From the NCBI RefSeq assembly GCF_014648075.1, contig NZ_BMQK01000010.1, positions 186,001 through 250,000 of the forward strand: a DNA stretch of 64,000 bases. The letters run 5' to 3'. Positions 1-7,740 of this stretch are shown piece after piece. The notes under the pieces were generated by a model. The model did no database searches, was not told the origin of the DNA, and saw only the letters and a list, made by a program, of their open reading frames with translations. A program made the position numbers and the translations under genes. Source of the stretch: Streptomyces ruber. GTDB taxonomy: Bacteria; Actinomycetota; Actinomycetes; Streptomycetales; Streptomycetaceae. Positions within the stretch are counted from its first letter, which is position 1. Every line of letters begins with the position of its first letter.

Positions 1-225
1 GCCGAGTTCCGCCCGGACGGCGAAGGCCCGTCCGCCCTCGGCCTCGATCTCCTTGACCGTCCGCTCGGCCGCCGCCCCGTCGTGCCCGTAGTGCACCGCC
101 ACCAGGGCGCCCTCCCGGGCCAGGCGCCGGCTGACGGCCTGGCCGATGCCGCGGCTGCCGCCGGTGACCAGGGCGGTCTTCCCCTGGTGCCGCTTGCCGG
201 TGCTCTCCGTCTGCTCGGTGGTCAT
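1..225 (-). CDS. antM: AntM-like ketoreductase (SDR), 3' part cut by window edge
   Basis: The first 75 residues of a short-chain dehydrogenase/reductase are present; the gene runs off the left edge. The Rossmann glycine motif TGGSRGIG lies at residues 21-28, followed by a helix and a strand (about 40-46) as in FabG-type NADPH ketoreductases. The ATG at 225 is preceded by AAGGAG. It lies 26 bp after antL and has the same orientation, so it is the next gene of the antHIJKLM operon. In antimycin clusters this position holds AntM, a free-standing ketoreductase thought to reduce the beta-keto group of the AntD-bound chain (the future C8 hydroxyl) before thioesterase release. The catalytic Ser-Tyr-Lys residues are outside the window, so activity cannot be judged. 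A generic FabG-like enzyme is the alternative, but the neighbours make AntM much more likely. Confidence 0.85.
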   Translation of the reverse strand, partial: MTTEQTESTGKRHQGKTALVTGGSRGIGQAVSRRLAREGALVAVHYGHDGAAAERTVKEIEAEGGRAFAVRAELG

Positions 226-251
226 GGTCTTCTCCTTGTCGGGTCGGTGGG

Positions 252-1397
252 TCACGCGTCGAAGTCGAGCGTGACCTCGGCGCTGCGCGGGCGGGCCCGG
301 CAGACGAGCGTGTAACCGGCGTCGATGTCGTCGGTGTCGAGGGCGTACTGGTGGCTCAGCGCCACCTCGCCGGACAGCACCCTGGCGCGGCAGCTGCCGC
401 AGATGCCGTCGCGGCAGGCGTACGGGACGTCGGGGCGGGCCCGCAGCAGCGTGTCGAGGAGCACCTCGTCCCCGGGCCGCGCGGTGACGTCGCTGCGGCG
501 TCCGTCGAGCAGCGCGGTGATGCGGGGCCCGACGCGGGTCTTCCCCGCCGTCCGCACCGGCTCGCCGGTCCCGGGCTCGGGCGGCGCGTCGCCCGGTGCG
601 CCGTCGGTGGTGAACAGCTCCGTGCGGACGGCCGCCGGATCGGCGCCCCACCCGGTCAGCGTCCGCCGGACCGCGGTGACCAGGCCGGCCGGACCGCACA
701 GGGCGTACGTCGTGGCGGGTCCGGGGCGGGCGTCCAGCGCGGTGAGCAGCCGCCGCAGCCGCGGGGCGTCGACGCGTCCGCTGACCAGGTCGCTGCCGCG
801 GTCCTCGCGGGTGAGGACGTGCAGCGCGGTGAACCGGTCGAGGTGGGTGTCCTTGAGGTCGGTGAGTTCGTCGGCCAGCAGGGCGCCCGCCGCCGTGGGC
901 ACCGCGTGCAGCAGGGAGACGCGGCAGGCGGGGTCCTCGCGCAGCACGGCCGCCGCCATCGCGGCCAGCGGGGTGATGCCGGAGCCGCCCGCGACGAGCA
1001 CGTGGTGTGCGCCGGGGAGGTCCGGCAGCGCGAAGGCGCCGGTGGGCGGGGAGAGTTCGAGGAGGTCGCCCGGGGCGAGGACGGTCGTGGCGTGGGCGCC
1101 GAAACCGTCGGGGCCGCCGCGCTTGATCACCAGGCGGAACGCGGCCGGGTCGGCCGGCGGGGGGCACACCGAGTAGCTGCGGCGCAGTTCGCCGCCGGCG
1201 CGCCGGTGCCGTACGACGACGTGCTGGCCGGGCCGGTGGGCGAAGGTGTCGCGCAGGCCGGCGGGGACGTCCAGGGTGACCGCGACCGCGTCCCCGGTCA
1301 GCGGGCGCACCTCGGTGACCTCCAGCCGGTGCCAGCCGGTGCGCCGTGCCGGGGGCGCGGTGGTGAGGGTGGTGGCGGTGTTCACGGTGGGCCTCAC
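252..1397 (-). CDS. antL: AntL, PaaE-like flavin/2Fe-2S reductase of the aminosalicylate-forming oxygenase
   Basis: 381-aa electron-transfer component with a ferredoxin-reductase N-half and a plant-type ferredoxin C-half, as in PaaE. The FAD-binding RSYSV motif lies near residue 65 and a nicotinamide-binding VAGGSGITP motif near residue 135. The 2Fe-2S ligands are Cys328, Cys333, Cys336 and Cys366 (CRDGICGSC ... C). It should pass electrons from NADPH to the di-iron protein AntH. The GTG start at 1397 overlaps the antK stop as GTGA, which implies translational coupling. A later in-frame GTG four codons downstream is possible but less well placed. In a catabolic setting the same protein would serve phenylacetyl-CoA epoxidation; the antF, antG, antC and antD neighbours point to antimycin instead. 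Confidence 0.9.
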   Translation of the reverse strand: MRPTVNTATTLTTAPPARRTGWHRLEVTEVRPLTGDAVAVTLDVPAGLRDTFAHRPGQHVVVRHRRAGGELRRSYSVCPPPADPAAFRLVIKRGGPDGFGAHATTVLAPGDLLELSPPTGAFALPDLPGAHHVLVAGGSGITPLAAMAAAVLREDPACRVSLLHAVPTAAGALLADELTDLKDTHLDRFTALHVLTREDRGSDLVSGRVDAPRLRRLLTALDARPGPATTYALCGPAGLVTAVRRTLTGWGADPAAVRTELFTTDGAPGDAPPEPGTGEPVRTAGKTRVGPRITALLDGRRSDVTARPGDEVLLDTLLRARPDVPYACRDGICGSCRARVLSGEVALSHQYALDTDDIDAGYTLVCRARPRSAEVTLDFDA

Positions 1398-1915
1398 AGC
1401 GCGGTCAGGTGGGGGAACGTCTCACGGCACGCCGTGCAGCGCCGCACCGACTGGCAGCGGGTCGCGCCGAAGGTGCTGTGCGGCCGGGTGGCCCGCGATC
1501 CGCAGTGCGGGCAGGGCACGCCGCCCAGTTCGACGGGGACGGGTCCGCCCGGTGCGGCGGGCGCGGCGGGGACCGGCGGGGCGATGCCGTGGGCCGCCAG
1601 CCTCTCCCGTCCGGCCGGGGTGATGCGGTCCGTCGTCCAGGGCGGCGACAGGACCGTGCGTACGCGCCCGTCGGGGTGCCCGCAGGCGGCGAGGACCTCC
1701 TGGACGGCGGCGGTGATGGCGGGCAGCGCCGGGCAGCCCAGGAACGTCGGCGTGATCTCCACCTCGAGCACCCCGTCGGCGCCCGGGGCGACGGAGTGGA
1801 CCACGCCGAGGTCGCCGAGGCCGATCATCGGCAGCTCCGGGTCCGGCACGGCCTCCACCCGCGCCCGCACGTCCGCCGGGGAGCGGCGCTCCTCCGTCCG
1901 CGTCGGCGCGTTCAC
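1394..1915 (-). CDS. antK: AntK, PaaD-like metal-cluster assembly protein
   Basis: 173-aa protein with an N-terminal MIP18/DUF59-type fold (motif DPELPMIGLGDLG near residues 25-37, and a lone Cys in TFLGCPALPAI) and a C-terminal zinc-ribbon-like segment with two CxxC pairs (CPHC ... CTAC, last 40 residues). This layout is typical of PaaD, which is thought to help mature the iron or iron-sulfur centre of the PaaABCE oxygenase rather than to catalyse. The GTG start at 1915 overlaps the antJ stop (GTGA), and its own stop overlaps the antL start in the same way. Homology places it in the multicomponent oxygenase that converts carrier-bound anthranilate to 3-aminosalicylate. Its exact role there is inferred from PaaD. 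Confidence 0.88.
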   Translation of the reverse strand: MNAPTRTEERRSPADVRARVEAVPDPELPMIGLGDLGVVHSVAPGADGVLEVEITPTFLGCPALPAITAAVQEVLAACGHPDGRVRTVLSPPWTTDRITPAGRERLAAHGIAPPVPAAPAAPGGPVPVELGGVPCPHCGSRATRPHSTFGATRCQSVRRCTACRETFPHLTAL

Positions 1916-2695
1916 CAGGTGCCTCCGGGGAACTGGCGGTGCACCGACTGGAGTTCGGCGACGAGGGGGCCGAACTCCTCGGTGTGCAGGCCGGTGCGGC
2001 CGCCGCGGGCCTCCCAGCCCGGTGCGGGCACGGTCAGTCCGGCGCGGGTGACCACGTCGGTCACCTCCTGCTCCCACAGCGTGCGCAGCGGGCCCGGTGA
2101 GGGCACCGTCCCGGCCGCGACGAGACGGCGCAGCACGTCGTCCTCGTCGAACAGCTCGGCGGTGTACGGCCACACCCGGTCCAGGCCCGCTTGCATGCGC
2201 CGGGCGCTCTCGGGCGTGCCGAGCCCCAGCCGCAGCGTCCAGTTGTCGGCGTGCAGCCGGTGGAAGGCCACCTCCTTGGCGGCCCGCGCCCCGAACCCGG
2301 CCGGCTCCGGGTCCGCGCAGCCGGCCAGGGCCTCGTAGTACAGGACCGCGTAGTGCGTGTACGCGAGCTGCCGGGCCACCGTCACGGCGAAGTCCCCGTT
2401 CGGCAGTTCCGTCAGGAGGGCGTTGGTGAACTCGCGGTCCGAGCGGGTGAACGCGAGGTCGTCCTCCGTGCGGCCGGTCCCGTCGCGCCGGCCGGCGAGC
2501 GTGAGCAGGGTGCGGGCGTGACCGACGAGGTCCAGGGCGATGTTGGACAGCGCCAGGTCCTCCTCGATCGTCGGGGCCCGCGTGATCCACTGGCACAGCC
2601 GCTGCCCGAGGACGAGCGCGTCGTCGCCGAGCCGCAGCAGCTGGACGGCGAGGTCCGGGTCGGTGCGGAGGGCTTCCGGGACGGCGGGCGCCGTG

Positions 2696-2712
<17 letters not shown>
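1912..2712 (-). CDS. antJ: AntJ, PaaC-like structural subunit of the oxygenase
   Basis: 266-aa all-helical protein of the ferritin-like PaaC family. The segment LRLGDDALVLGQRLCQW followed by EEDLALSNIALDLVGHA is characteristic of PaaC, as is the later KEVAFHRLHADNW. In the Paa complex PaaC pairs with PaaA as a structural, non-catalytic subunit, and the same is expected here with AntH. The GTG start at 2712 lies inside the end of antI, giving a 17-bp overlap. I saw no better-placed in-frame start. The length matches the family (about 250 aa). The protein should be cytosolic, with no membrane segment or signal peptide. Confidence 0.88.
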
Positions 2713-3063
<351 letters not shown>

Positions 3064-3067
<4 letters not shown>

Positions 3068-4098
3068 GCGTGCTCCTCCGTCCGGCCGGCGGCCTCCTCG
3101 CGGGCGGCGTACGCGGCGGCCGCCTCCCGTACCCAGGCGCCGTCCTCGTGCGCGGCGCGGCGGTGCGCGACGCGCTGCCGGGCCCAGTGCGTGTTCTCGC
3201 CGAGCGCCCTGCGGTACACCTCCCAGTCGACCGGGGTGAAGTCGTAGTGGCCGCGCTCCTCGTTCCAGCGGATCGCCGGGTCCGGCAGGGTCAGCCCGAG
3301 CCGTTCGGCCTGCGGGACGACGGCGTCGACGAAGCGCTGGCGCAGCTCGTCGTTGGTGTGGCGCTTGATGCCCCAGGCCATGGCGCGGCGGGAGACCGAG
3401 GCGCCGATCGCGGCGGTGCGCGCGTCGGCCCCGCCCGTCGTGGTGTCCGGCGGGCCGAACATCAGCGCGACGGCGGGCAGCCACCAGCGGTCCACCGCGT
3501 CCTGGGCCATCCGCTTCTGCTCCTCGGTGCCCTCGCACAGCGCGCGCATCAGGTCGTACCCCTCGCGCACGTGGAAGGCCTCCTCCAGGCAGACGCGGCG
3601 CATGGCACGGGCGTACGGGCCGTACGAGATGCGGGTCATGGGCGCCTGGTTGATCACGGCCGCGCCGTCCGTCAGCCAGGCGACGGCGCCGGTGTCCGCC
3701 CAGGTGAGCGCGGGGTGGTTGAAGGTCGCCGCGAAGCGCTGCTGTCCCCGGTGCAGGGCGTCCAGCAGGTCGGCGCGGTCCACGCCCAGCGTCTCGGCCG
3801 CCGAGTACAGGTAGAGGCCGTGGCCCGCCTCGTCCTGCACCTTGGCGATGAGCACCGACTTGCGGTGCAGGGACGGGGCCCGGGTCAGCCAGGCGCCCTC
3901 CGGCTGCATGCCGATGATCTCGGAGTGGGCGTGCTGGGCGAGCTGGCGGAGCAGCATGCGGCGGTAGCCGTCGGGCATCCAGTCGCGCGGTTCGATCGTC
4001 TCGCCGGCGGCGATGAGGGCGTCGAAGTGCGCCTGCAGTTCCTCCATCTCGTCCCGCTCCGTGGTCGGCGCCCCGGCAGTGGCCTGCTGTGCGCTCAT
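3064..4098 (-). CDS. antH: AntH, PaaA-like di-iron catalytic subunit
   Basis: 344-aa ferritin-like di-iron oxygenase of the PaaA family. Two ExxH motifs are visible, E90-x-x-H93 (KVQDEAGHGLYLY) and E173-x-x-H176 (CLEEAFHVREGYD), with an additional Glu at 60 (HSEIIG). These fit the usual carboxylate/histidine iron ligands. In the antimycin pathway this subunit is expected to oxygenate anthraniloyl-AntG, with a 1,2-shift of the carbonyl, leading to 3-aminosalicylate; PaaA itself epoxidises phenylacetyl-CoA. It is the first gene of the antHIJKLM(NO) operon and is divergent from antG across a 211-bp promoter region. The ATG at 4098 gives an N-terminus of normal family length. The stop overlaps the antI start as ATGA. 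Confidence 0.9.
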
Positions 4099-4309
4099 GC
4101 CGCATCACCCCTCGGCGTTCGGATCCGTCTCCCGGAAAGAGGCCGTGCGCCGGTCCCGCTATCCCCGCCCGCACGAGAACGGCGACGTGACATGGATCAC
4201 TCGATCTTTTCCGGTGTGCCGGGGAGTGCGGAGCGCCCCGCGCTCCTCTGGTTCGGGTGACACACCGCACCCGCACGGCGGCCGGCACGCCGCAGCGAAA
4301 GGGGAACCC
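4099..4309. promoter_or_regulatory. Divergent antH / antG promoter region
   Basis: 211 bp between the two divergent starts. In studied antimycin clusters the antGF and antHIJKLMNO promoters are both read by the ECF sigma factor AntA, so both should lie here. I could not fix the AntA -35/-10 boxes with confidence. The sequence CCGGAAA occurs on the plus strand (4132-4138) and again on the minus strand (4214-4208), but the implied starts would face each other. AAAGGGG just before the antG ATG is its ribosome binding site. Confidence 0.6.
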
Positions 4310-4558
4310 ATGAGCACCATCAGGGAGTTGCTGGTCGAACTCACCGGTACGGCCGAGTACGCGGAGGCCGTCGGCGACGACGTCGACCTCGCCTCCAGCG
4401 GGATCGACTCCGGCGATCTCGTGCGTCTCGTCCTGCTCGTCGAGCAGCGGCTCGGAGTGGAGATCACCGCGGAGGACATGGAGTCCCTGCACACGATCGC
4501 CGACTACGAGCGGTTCGTCGCCGAGCGTTCCGTCGCCGGTGCCGCCGGCGGTGTGTGA
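4310..4558 (+). CDS. antG: AntG, acyl carrier protein for the anthranilate starter
   Basis: 82-aa free-standing carrier protein. The phosphopantetheine site is Ser34 in GIDSGDL, in the usual position between helices 1 and 2, and the rest is the acidic helical pattern of an ACP. The ATG at 4310 is preceded by a strong AAAGGGG. The stop overlaps the antF start (GTGATG). In antimycin biosynthesis AntG carries anthranilate, loaded by AntF, while AntHIJKL remodels the ring, and then delivers 3-aminosalicylate to AntC. A phosphopantetheinyl transferase must activate it. No such gene (antQ in some antimycin clusters) is visible in this window. Confidence 0.9.
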   Translation: MSTIRELLVELTGTAEYAEAVGDDVDLASSGIDSGDLVRLVLLVEQRLGVEITAEDMESLHTIADYERFVAERSVAGAAGGV

Positions 4559-6042
4559 TGTGGCTGACGCAGCTGCTGGAACGCAACCGCCAGTGCTTCC
4601 CGGACCGGGCCGCGCTGGTGGACGAGCACCGCAGCGTCACCTGGGCCGAGTTCCACGACCGCACCGTGGAGCTCGCGCACGGTCTCGCCGATCTGGGCAT
4701 CGAGCGGGGTGACCGGGTCGCGGTGCTCTCCAAGGACCGTATCGAGGTCCTGGAGAGCTACTTCGCGCTCGCCCGGCTCGGCGCGCTGTTCGTTCCCCTG
4801 AACCACAGCCTGGCCGTGCCCGAGGTCGCCGACATCATGGAACGCGTCGGCGCGGTGGCCGTCCTCGGCGAGTCCGACCTGCTGGACCGGCACCCGACGC
4901 TGCCGCCGTCGGTGAAGGTCCGGATGGCGCTGGACAAGCCCGCGTTCGAGGCGCTGGGCACGATCGCCTCCGAGCGGGAGCTGCCCGACATCACCGACAC
5001 CGACCCGATCGCCGTCCTGCACACCTCGGCGACCACCGGGCGGGCCAAGGGCGTCACCGTCGACTCCGGGTCGTTCCGCGCCATCGCCCTCGGCTGGCTG
5101 GTCATGGCCCGCCCCGCCGACGACATCGTGATGGTCAACTGCTGCCCGCTGTACCACGGCAGCATGGTGGTGTCGCTGACCTACCTGGCCGCCGGTGCCA
5201 CGGTGGTGCTGATGCCCGGCTTCACCCCGCAGCGCGCCCTCACCGCGGTGGAACGCCATAGGGCCACGCACATGTGGCTGGTGCCGCAGATGCTGCGCTT
5301 CCTCCTCCAGGCGAAGGGTTCCCGTACCACGGACCTGTCCTCGCTGCGGGAGATCCTGTACGGCGCGGCCCCGATGCCCCTGGACGTGTACGCGGAGGCC
5401 GTGGAACGGCTCGGCTGCGGCTTCCGCCAGGTGTACGGCATGACCGAGGTCGGCGGACCCTTCGTCACCCTCGGCCCCGACGAGCACCCCGCGCCGGGCG
5501 ACGTCACCGCCCGCATCCCCTGCGGGCGCGTGGTGCCCGGCATGTCGGCCCGCACGGTGGACGGGAGCGGCGCCGAGCTGCCCCGCGGGGAGATCGGTGA
5601 GGTCGTCGTGCGCGGTCCGGGCGTCATGCAGGGCTACTGGAACGACCCCGAGGCCACCCGCGAGATCACCCTCGACGGCTGGATCAGGACGGGTGACCTG
5701 GGCTTCGTCGACGAGGCGGGCCGCATCCACCTCGTGGACCGGACCAAGGACGTCATCATCCGGGCCGGCCAGAACGTCTACCCCTCGGAGATCGAACGCG
5801 CCCTGCTGACCCATCCGGCGGTCCGGGACGCCGCGGTCGTCGGCATGCCCGACGAGGACTACGGGGAGGTGCCGCTGGCGTACGTGGTGACGGAGGAGGA
5901 CGGCGACACCGACGCGGCGCGGCTCCTCGCCCACGTCAAGGAGCTGCTCGCGCCGTACAAGCGCCCGCGGCGGATCGAGTTCATCGAGCGGGTGCCGCGC
6001 AACCCGGCCGGCAAGATCGTCAAGAAGCTGCTCCGGGTGTAG
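4558..6042 (+). CDS. antF: AntF, anthranilate:ACP ligase (ANL superfamily)
   Basis: 494-aa AMP-forming acyl ligase. The phosphate-binding motif TSATTGRAKG lies near residues 155-165, YGMTEVGGP near 294, the hinge GWIRTGDLGF near 375-385, and the C-terminal catalytic Lys in NPAGKIVKK near 482-490. It should adenylate anthranilate and transfer it to AntG. Two starts are possible: GTG at 4555 and ATG at 4558, the latter overlapping the antG stop. I chose ATG; the difference is one residue. Translational coupling with antG is clear, and the operon ends with a strong hairpin. By sequence alone the substrate could be another aryl or fatty acid; anthranilate is inferred from the cluster. Confidence 0.9.
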   Translation: MWLTQLLERNRQCFPDRAALVDEHRSVTWAEFHDRTVELAHGLADLGIERGDRVAVLSKDRIEVLESYFALARLGALFVPLNHSLAVPEVADIMERVGAVAVLGESDLLDRHPTLPPSVKVRMALDKPAFEALGTIASERELPDITDTDPIAVLHTSATTGRAKGVTVDSGSFRAIALGWLVMARPADDIVMVNCCPLYHGSMVVSLTYLAAGATVVLMPGFTPQRALTAVERHRATHMWLVPQMLRFLLQAKGSRTTDLSSLREILYGAAPMPLDVYAEAVERLGCGFRQVYGMTEVGGPFVTLGPDEHPAPGDVTARIPCGRVVPGMSARTVDGSGAELPRGEIGEVVVRGPGVMQGYWNDPEATREITLDGWIRTGDLGFVDEAGRIHLVDRTKDVIIRAGQNVYPSEIERALLTHPAVRDAAVVGMPDEDYGEVPLAYVVTEEDGDTDAARLLAHVKELLAPYKRPRRIEFIERVPRNPAGKIVKKLLRV

Positions 6043-6055
6043 CGTCCCGCTTCTC

Positions 6056-6103
6056 ACGGTCCTGGCCGGCCACCACATGCGTGTGGTGGCCGGCCGGGAC
6101 CGT
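6056..6103 (+). terminator. Hairpin terminator after antF
   Basis: Two 22-nt arms (6056-6077 and 6082-6103) pair fully, with one G-T wobble, around the tetraloop TGCG. There is no T-tract, which is usual for Streptomyces. It sits 14 bp after the antF stop. Confidence 0.85.
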
Positions 6104-6432
6104 GTCCGTGTGTGGATGTACGGACGCCGGGAGCACGCCGCCGCGCCCGGCCGGGGTGCGCGACGGCCGCTCCGGCCCCGCTCCGGCCCCGGGCCGCCCA
6201 CGCCGGAGCCGCCGCCACGACGATGCCGTCACGGCGGCGGCTCGAGTCACCGGCCGGGCGGCCTGCCGCTGTTCCCGCCCGGTCCGGACGCGTCCGCGTG
6301 TGCGGCAGTCCCAGGACCGTCAGACAGGTGACGGGCCGGCCGCGGCGTCAGCGGTCGGCCCGCCCGGCCGGGCTCCCCGCCGCTGCTGCCGGCCCGGCCG
6401 GGACACGTCCCGTGTCCGCGCGGGGACGCGTA
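6104..6432. other. Non-coding spacer between convergent antF and antE
   Basis: About 330 bp of very GC-rich sequence between two terminators. I see no start with a ribosome binding site, no family-like reading frame and no RNA gene. It appears to be plain spacer. Confidence 0.6.
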
Positions 6433-6460
6433 GGGGGCAACCGCCCTGGCGGTCACCCCC
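6433..6460 (-). terminator. Hairpin terminator after antE
   Basis: The arms 6433-6445 (GGGGGCAACCGCC) and 6448-6460 pair with a 2-nt internal mismatch, just beyond the antE stop at 6468. It would end the antCDE transcript. Confidence 0.6.
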
Positions 6461-6467
6461 CGTACCG

Positions 6468-7709
6468 TCACTCCTGCGCGTTCACCAGCACCGCCATGTT
6501 CCCCGCCGGGTGCCGGTTGTCGTGGATGAGCTGGTGGGCCAGGCCGATCTCCTCGAAGCCGAACGTCCGGGACAGGCAGGGGTCGATGTGCCCCTGGTCG
6601 ATCAGCCGGGTGATCTCGCGGGCCTCGCGGACGCTCGCGACGTGGGAGCCCTGCAGGCGCTTCTGGCGCATCCACAGGAAGCGCAGGTCCACGTCGCCGT
6701 TGTAGCCGGTGGTGCCGCCGCAGATGACGACCATGCCGCCGTTGTCGCACAGGTACATGGACGTCGGGATGGTGTCCGCCCCCGAGTGCTCCAGCACGAT
6801 GCGCGGGCTGCGGCGCTCGCCGAGCACCTCCCAGAAGCGCCGGCCGAAGGCGCGCGCCCCCTCCAGCCAGCGGCCCGTCGCCTCCTCGTCGGAGGTGTCC
6901 GGCAGCCGGCCCCAGTGGTCGAACCCGCGCCGGTCGATCCACCCCTTGGCGCCGAGCTTCACGCAGTACTCGCCGCGCTCCTCGCTGGAGACGACCGCCA
7001 CCGGTATGCCGCCGACGTGTTTCACGAGCTGGATGGCGATGCAGCCGAGACCGCCCGCGCCGCCCCAGATCAGCACCGGGTCGCCGGGCCGGACCGTGTG
7101 CGGTTCCCAGCCGAACAGCTGGCGGTAGGCGGTCGCCGCGGTCGCCATGTAGCAGGAGGCCGCCGCCCAGGACAGCCGCTTCGGCTTCGGGTGGAGCATG
7201 TAGTCGTCGACGACCGCGAACTGCGCGAAGGAACCGTAGTTCTCCTCGTACCCCCACACGCGCTGGGTGCCGGAGAAGGCCGGGTCGGCGCCGAGACGGA
7301 TGTCCTCCGCCTTCTCGTCCCACCGGTTGGCGAGGACGACGACCTCGTCGCCGAGCCGCACGCCCCGTGCGTCCTCGCCGACGGCCCACACGATGCCGGA
7401 CAGGTCGGAGCCGCCGATGTGGAAGTCCTCGGTGGCGCCCTGCTTCTGACGCGCGCCGATCACGTCGAGCGGTTCGCCCAGCGCCGCCCACACGTTGTTG
7501 TAGTTGATGCCGGCCGCCATCACCTTGACGAGCACCTGGCCGCGGCCGACCGGCGGGACGTCCACCACCTCGGTGCGGAAGGCGTCGACGGGCTGCCCGT
7601 AGCGCTCCCGGCGGATGAGGGAGGCGTACATCTGCTTGGGCGCGGTGCCGAGGGGCGGGGCGTCGCCGAGTTCGTACAGGTTCTTGGTCGCGGTCGCGAT
7701 CGCGTTCAC
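6468..7709 (-). CDS. antE: AntE, crotonyl-CoA carboxylase/reductase
   Basis: 413-aa member of the medium-chain dehydrogenase family with CCR hallmarks: INYNNVWAALG (residues 69-78), GGSDLSGIVW (99-108), WGYEENYGSFAQF (152-164), NADPH site GGAGGLG (216-222) and QGSHVAS (353-359). The Tyr154-Glu155 pair, the Asn at 71-72 and His356 correspond to the CO2-binding Asn, Phe(Tyr)-Glu and His of characterised CCRs, so reductive carboxylation is expected. It would supply alkylmalonyl-CoA extenders of varied length for AntD, the source of the C7 alkyl variation of antimycins. The GTG start at 7709 has GAGAGG upstream. It lies 31 bp after antD on the same strand. The protein is slightly short for the family (about 440 aa), but no motif is missing. 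Confidence 0.9.
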   Translation of the reverse strand: MNAIATATKNLYELGDAPPLGTAPKQMYASLIRRERYGQPVDAFRTEVVDVPPVGRGQVLVKVMAAGINYNNVWAALGEPLDVIGARQKQGATEDFHIGGSDLSGIVWAVGEDARGVRLGDEVVVLANRWDEKAEDIRLGADPAFSGTQRVWGYEENYGSFAQFAVVDDYMLHPKPKRLSWAAASCYMATAATAYRQLFGWEPHTVRPGDPVLIWGGAGGLGCIAIQLVKHVGGIPVAVVSSEERGEYCVKLGAKGWIDRRGFDHWGRLPDTSDEEATGRWLEGARAFGRRFWEVLGERRSPRIVLEHSGADTIPTSMYLCDNGGMVVICGGTTGYNGDVDLRFLWMRQKRLQGSHVASVREAREITRLIDQGHIDPCLSRTFGFEEIGLAHQLIHDNRHPAGNMAVLVNAQE

Positions 7710-7740
7710 GGGTGGCCTCTCGTGACAGTGGTGGGGACGG

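Noticed and set aside
4132..4214. CCGGAAA on both strands as AntA -35 boxes
   Set aside because: The implied transcripts would start facing each other in the same 10 bp, no common -10 was found at the matching distance, and I could not confirm the published AntA consensus from memory.
6104..6432. A small gene between antF and antE
   Set aside because: No frame has a ribosome binding site or protein-like composition; the region lies between two terminators.
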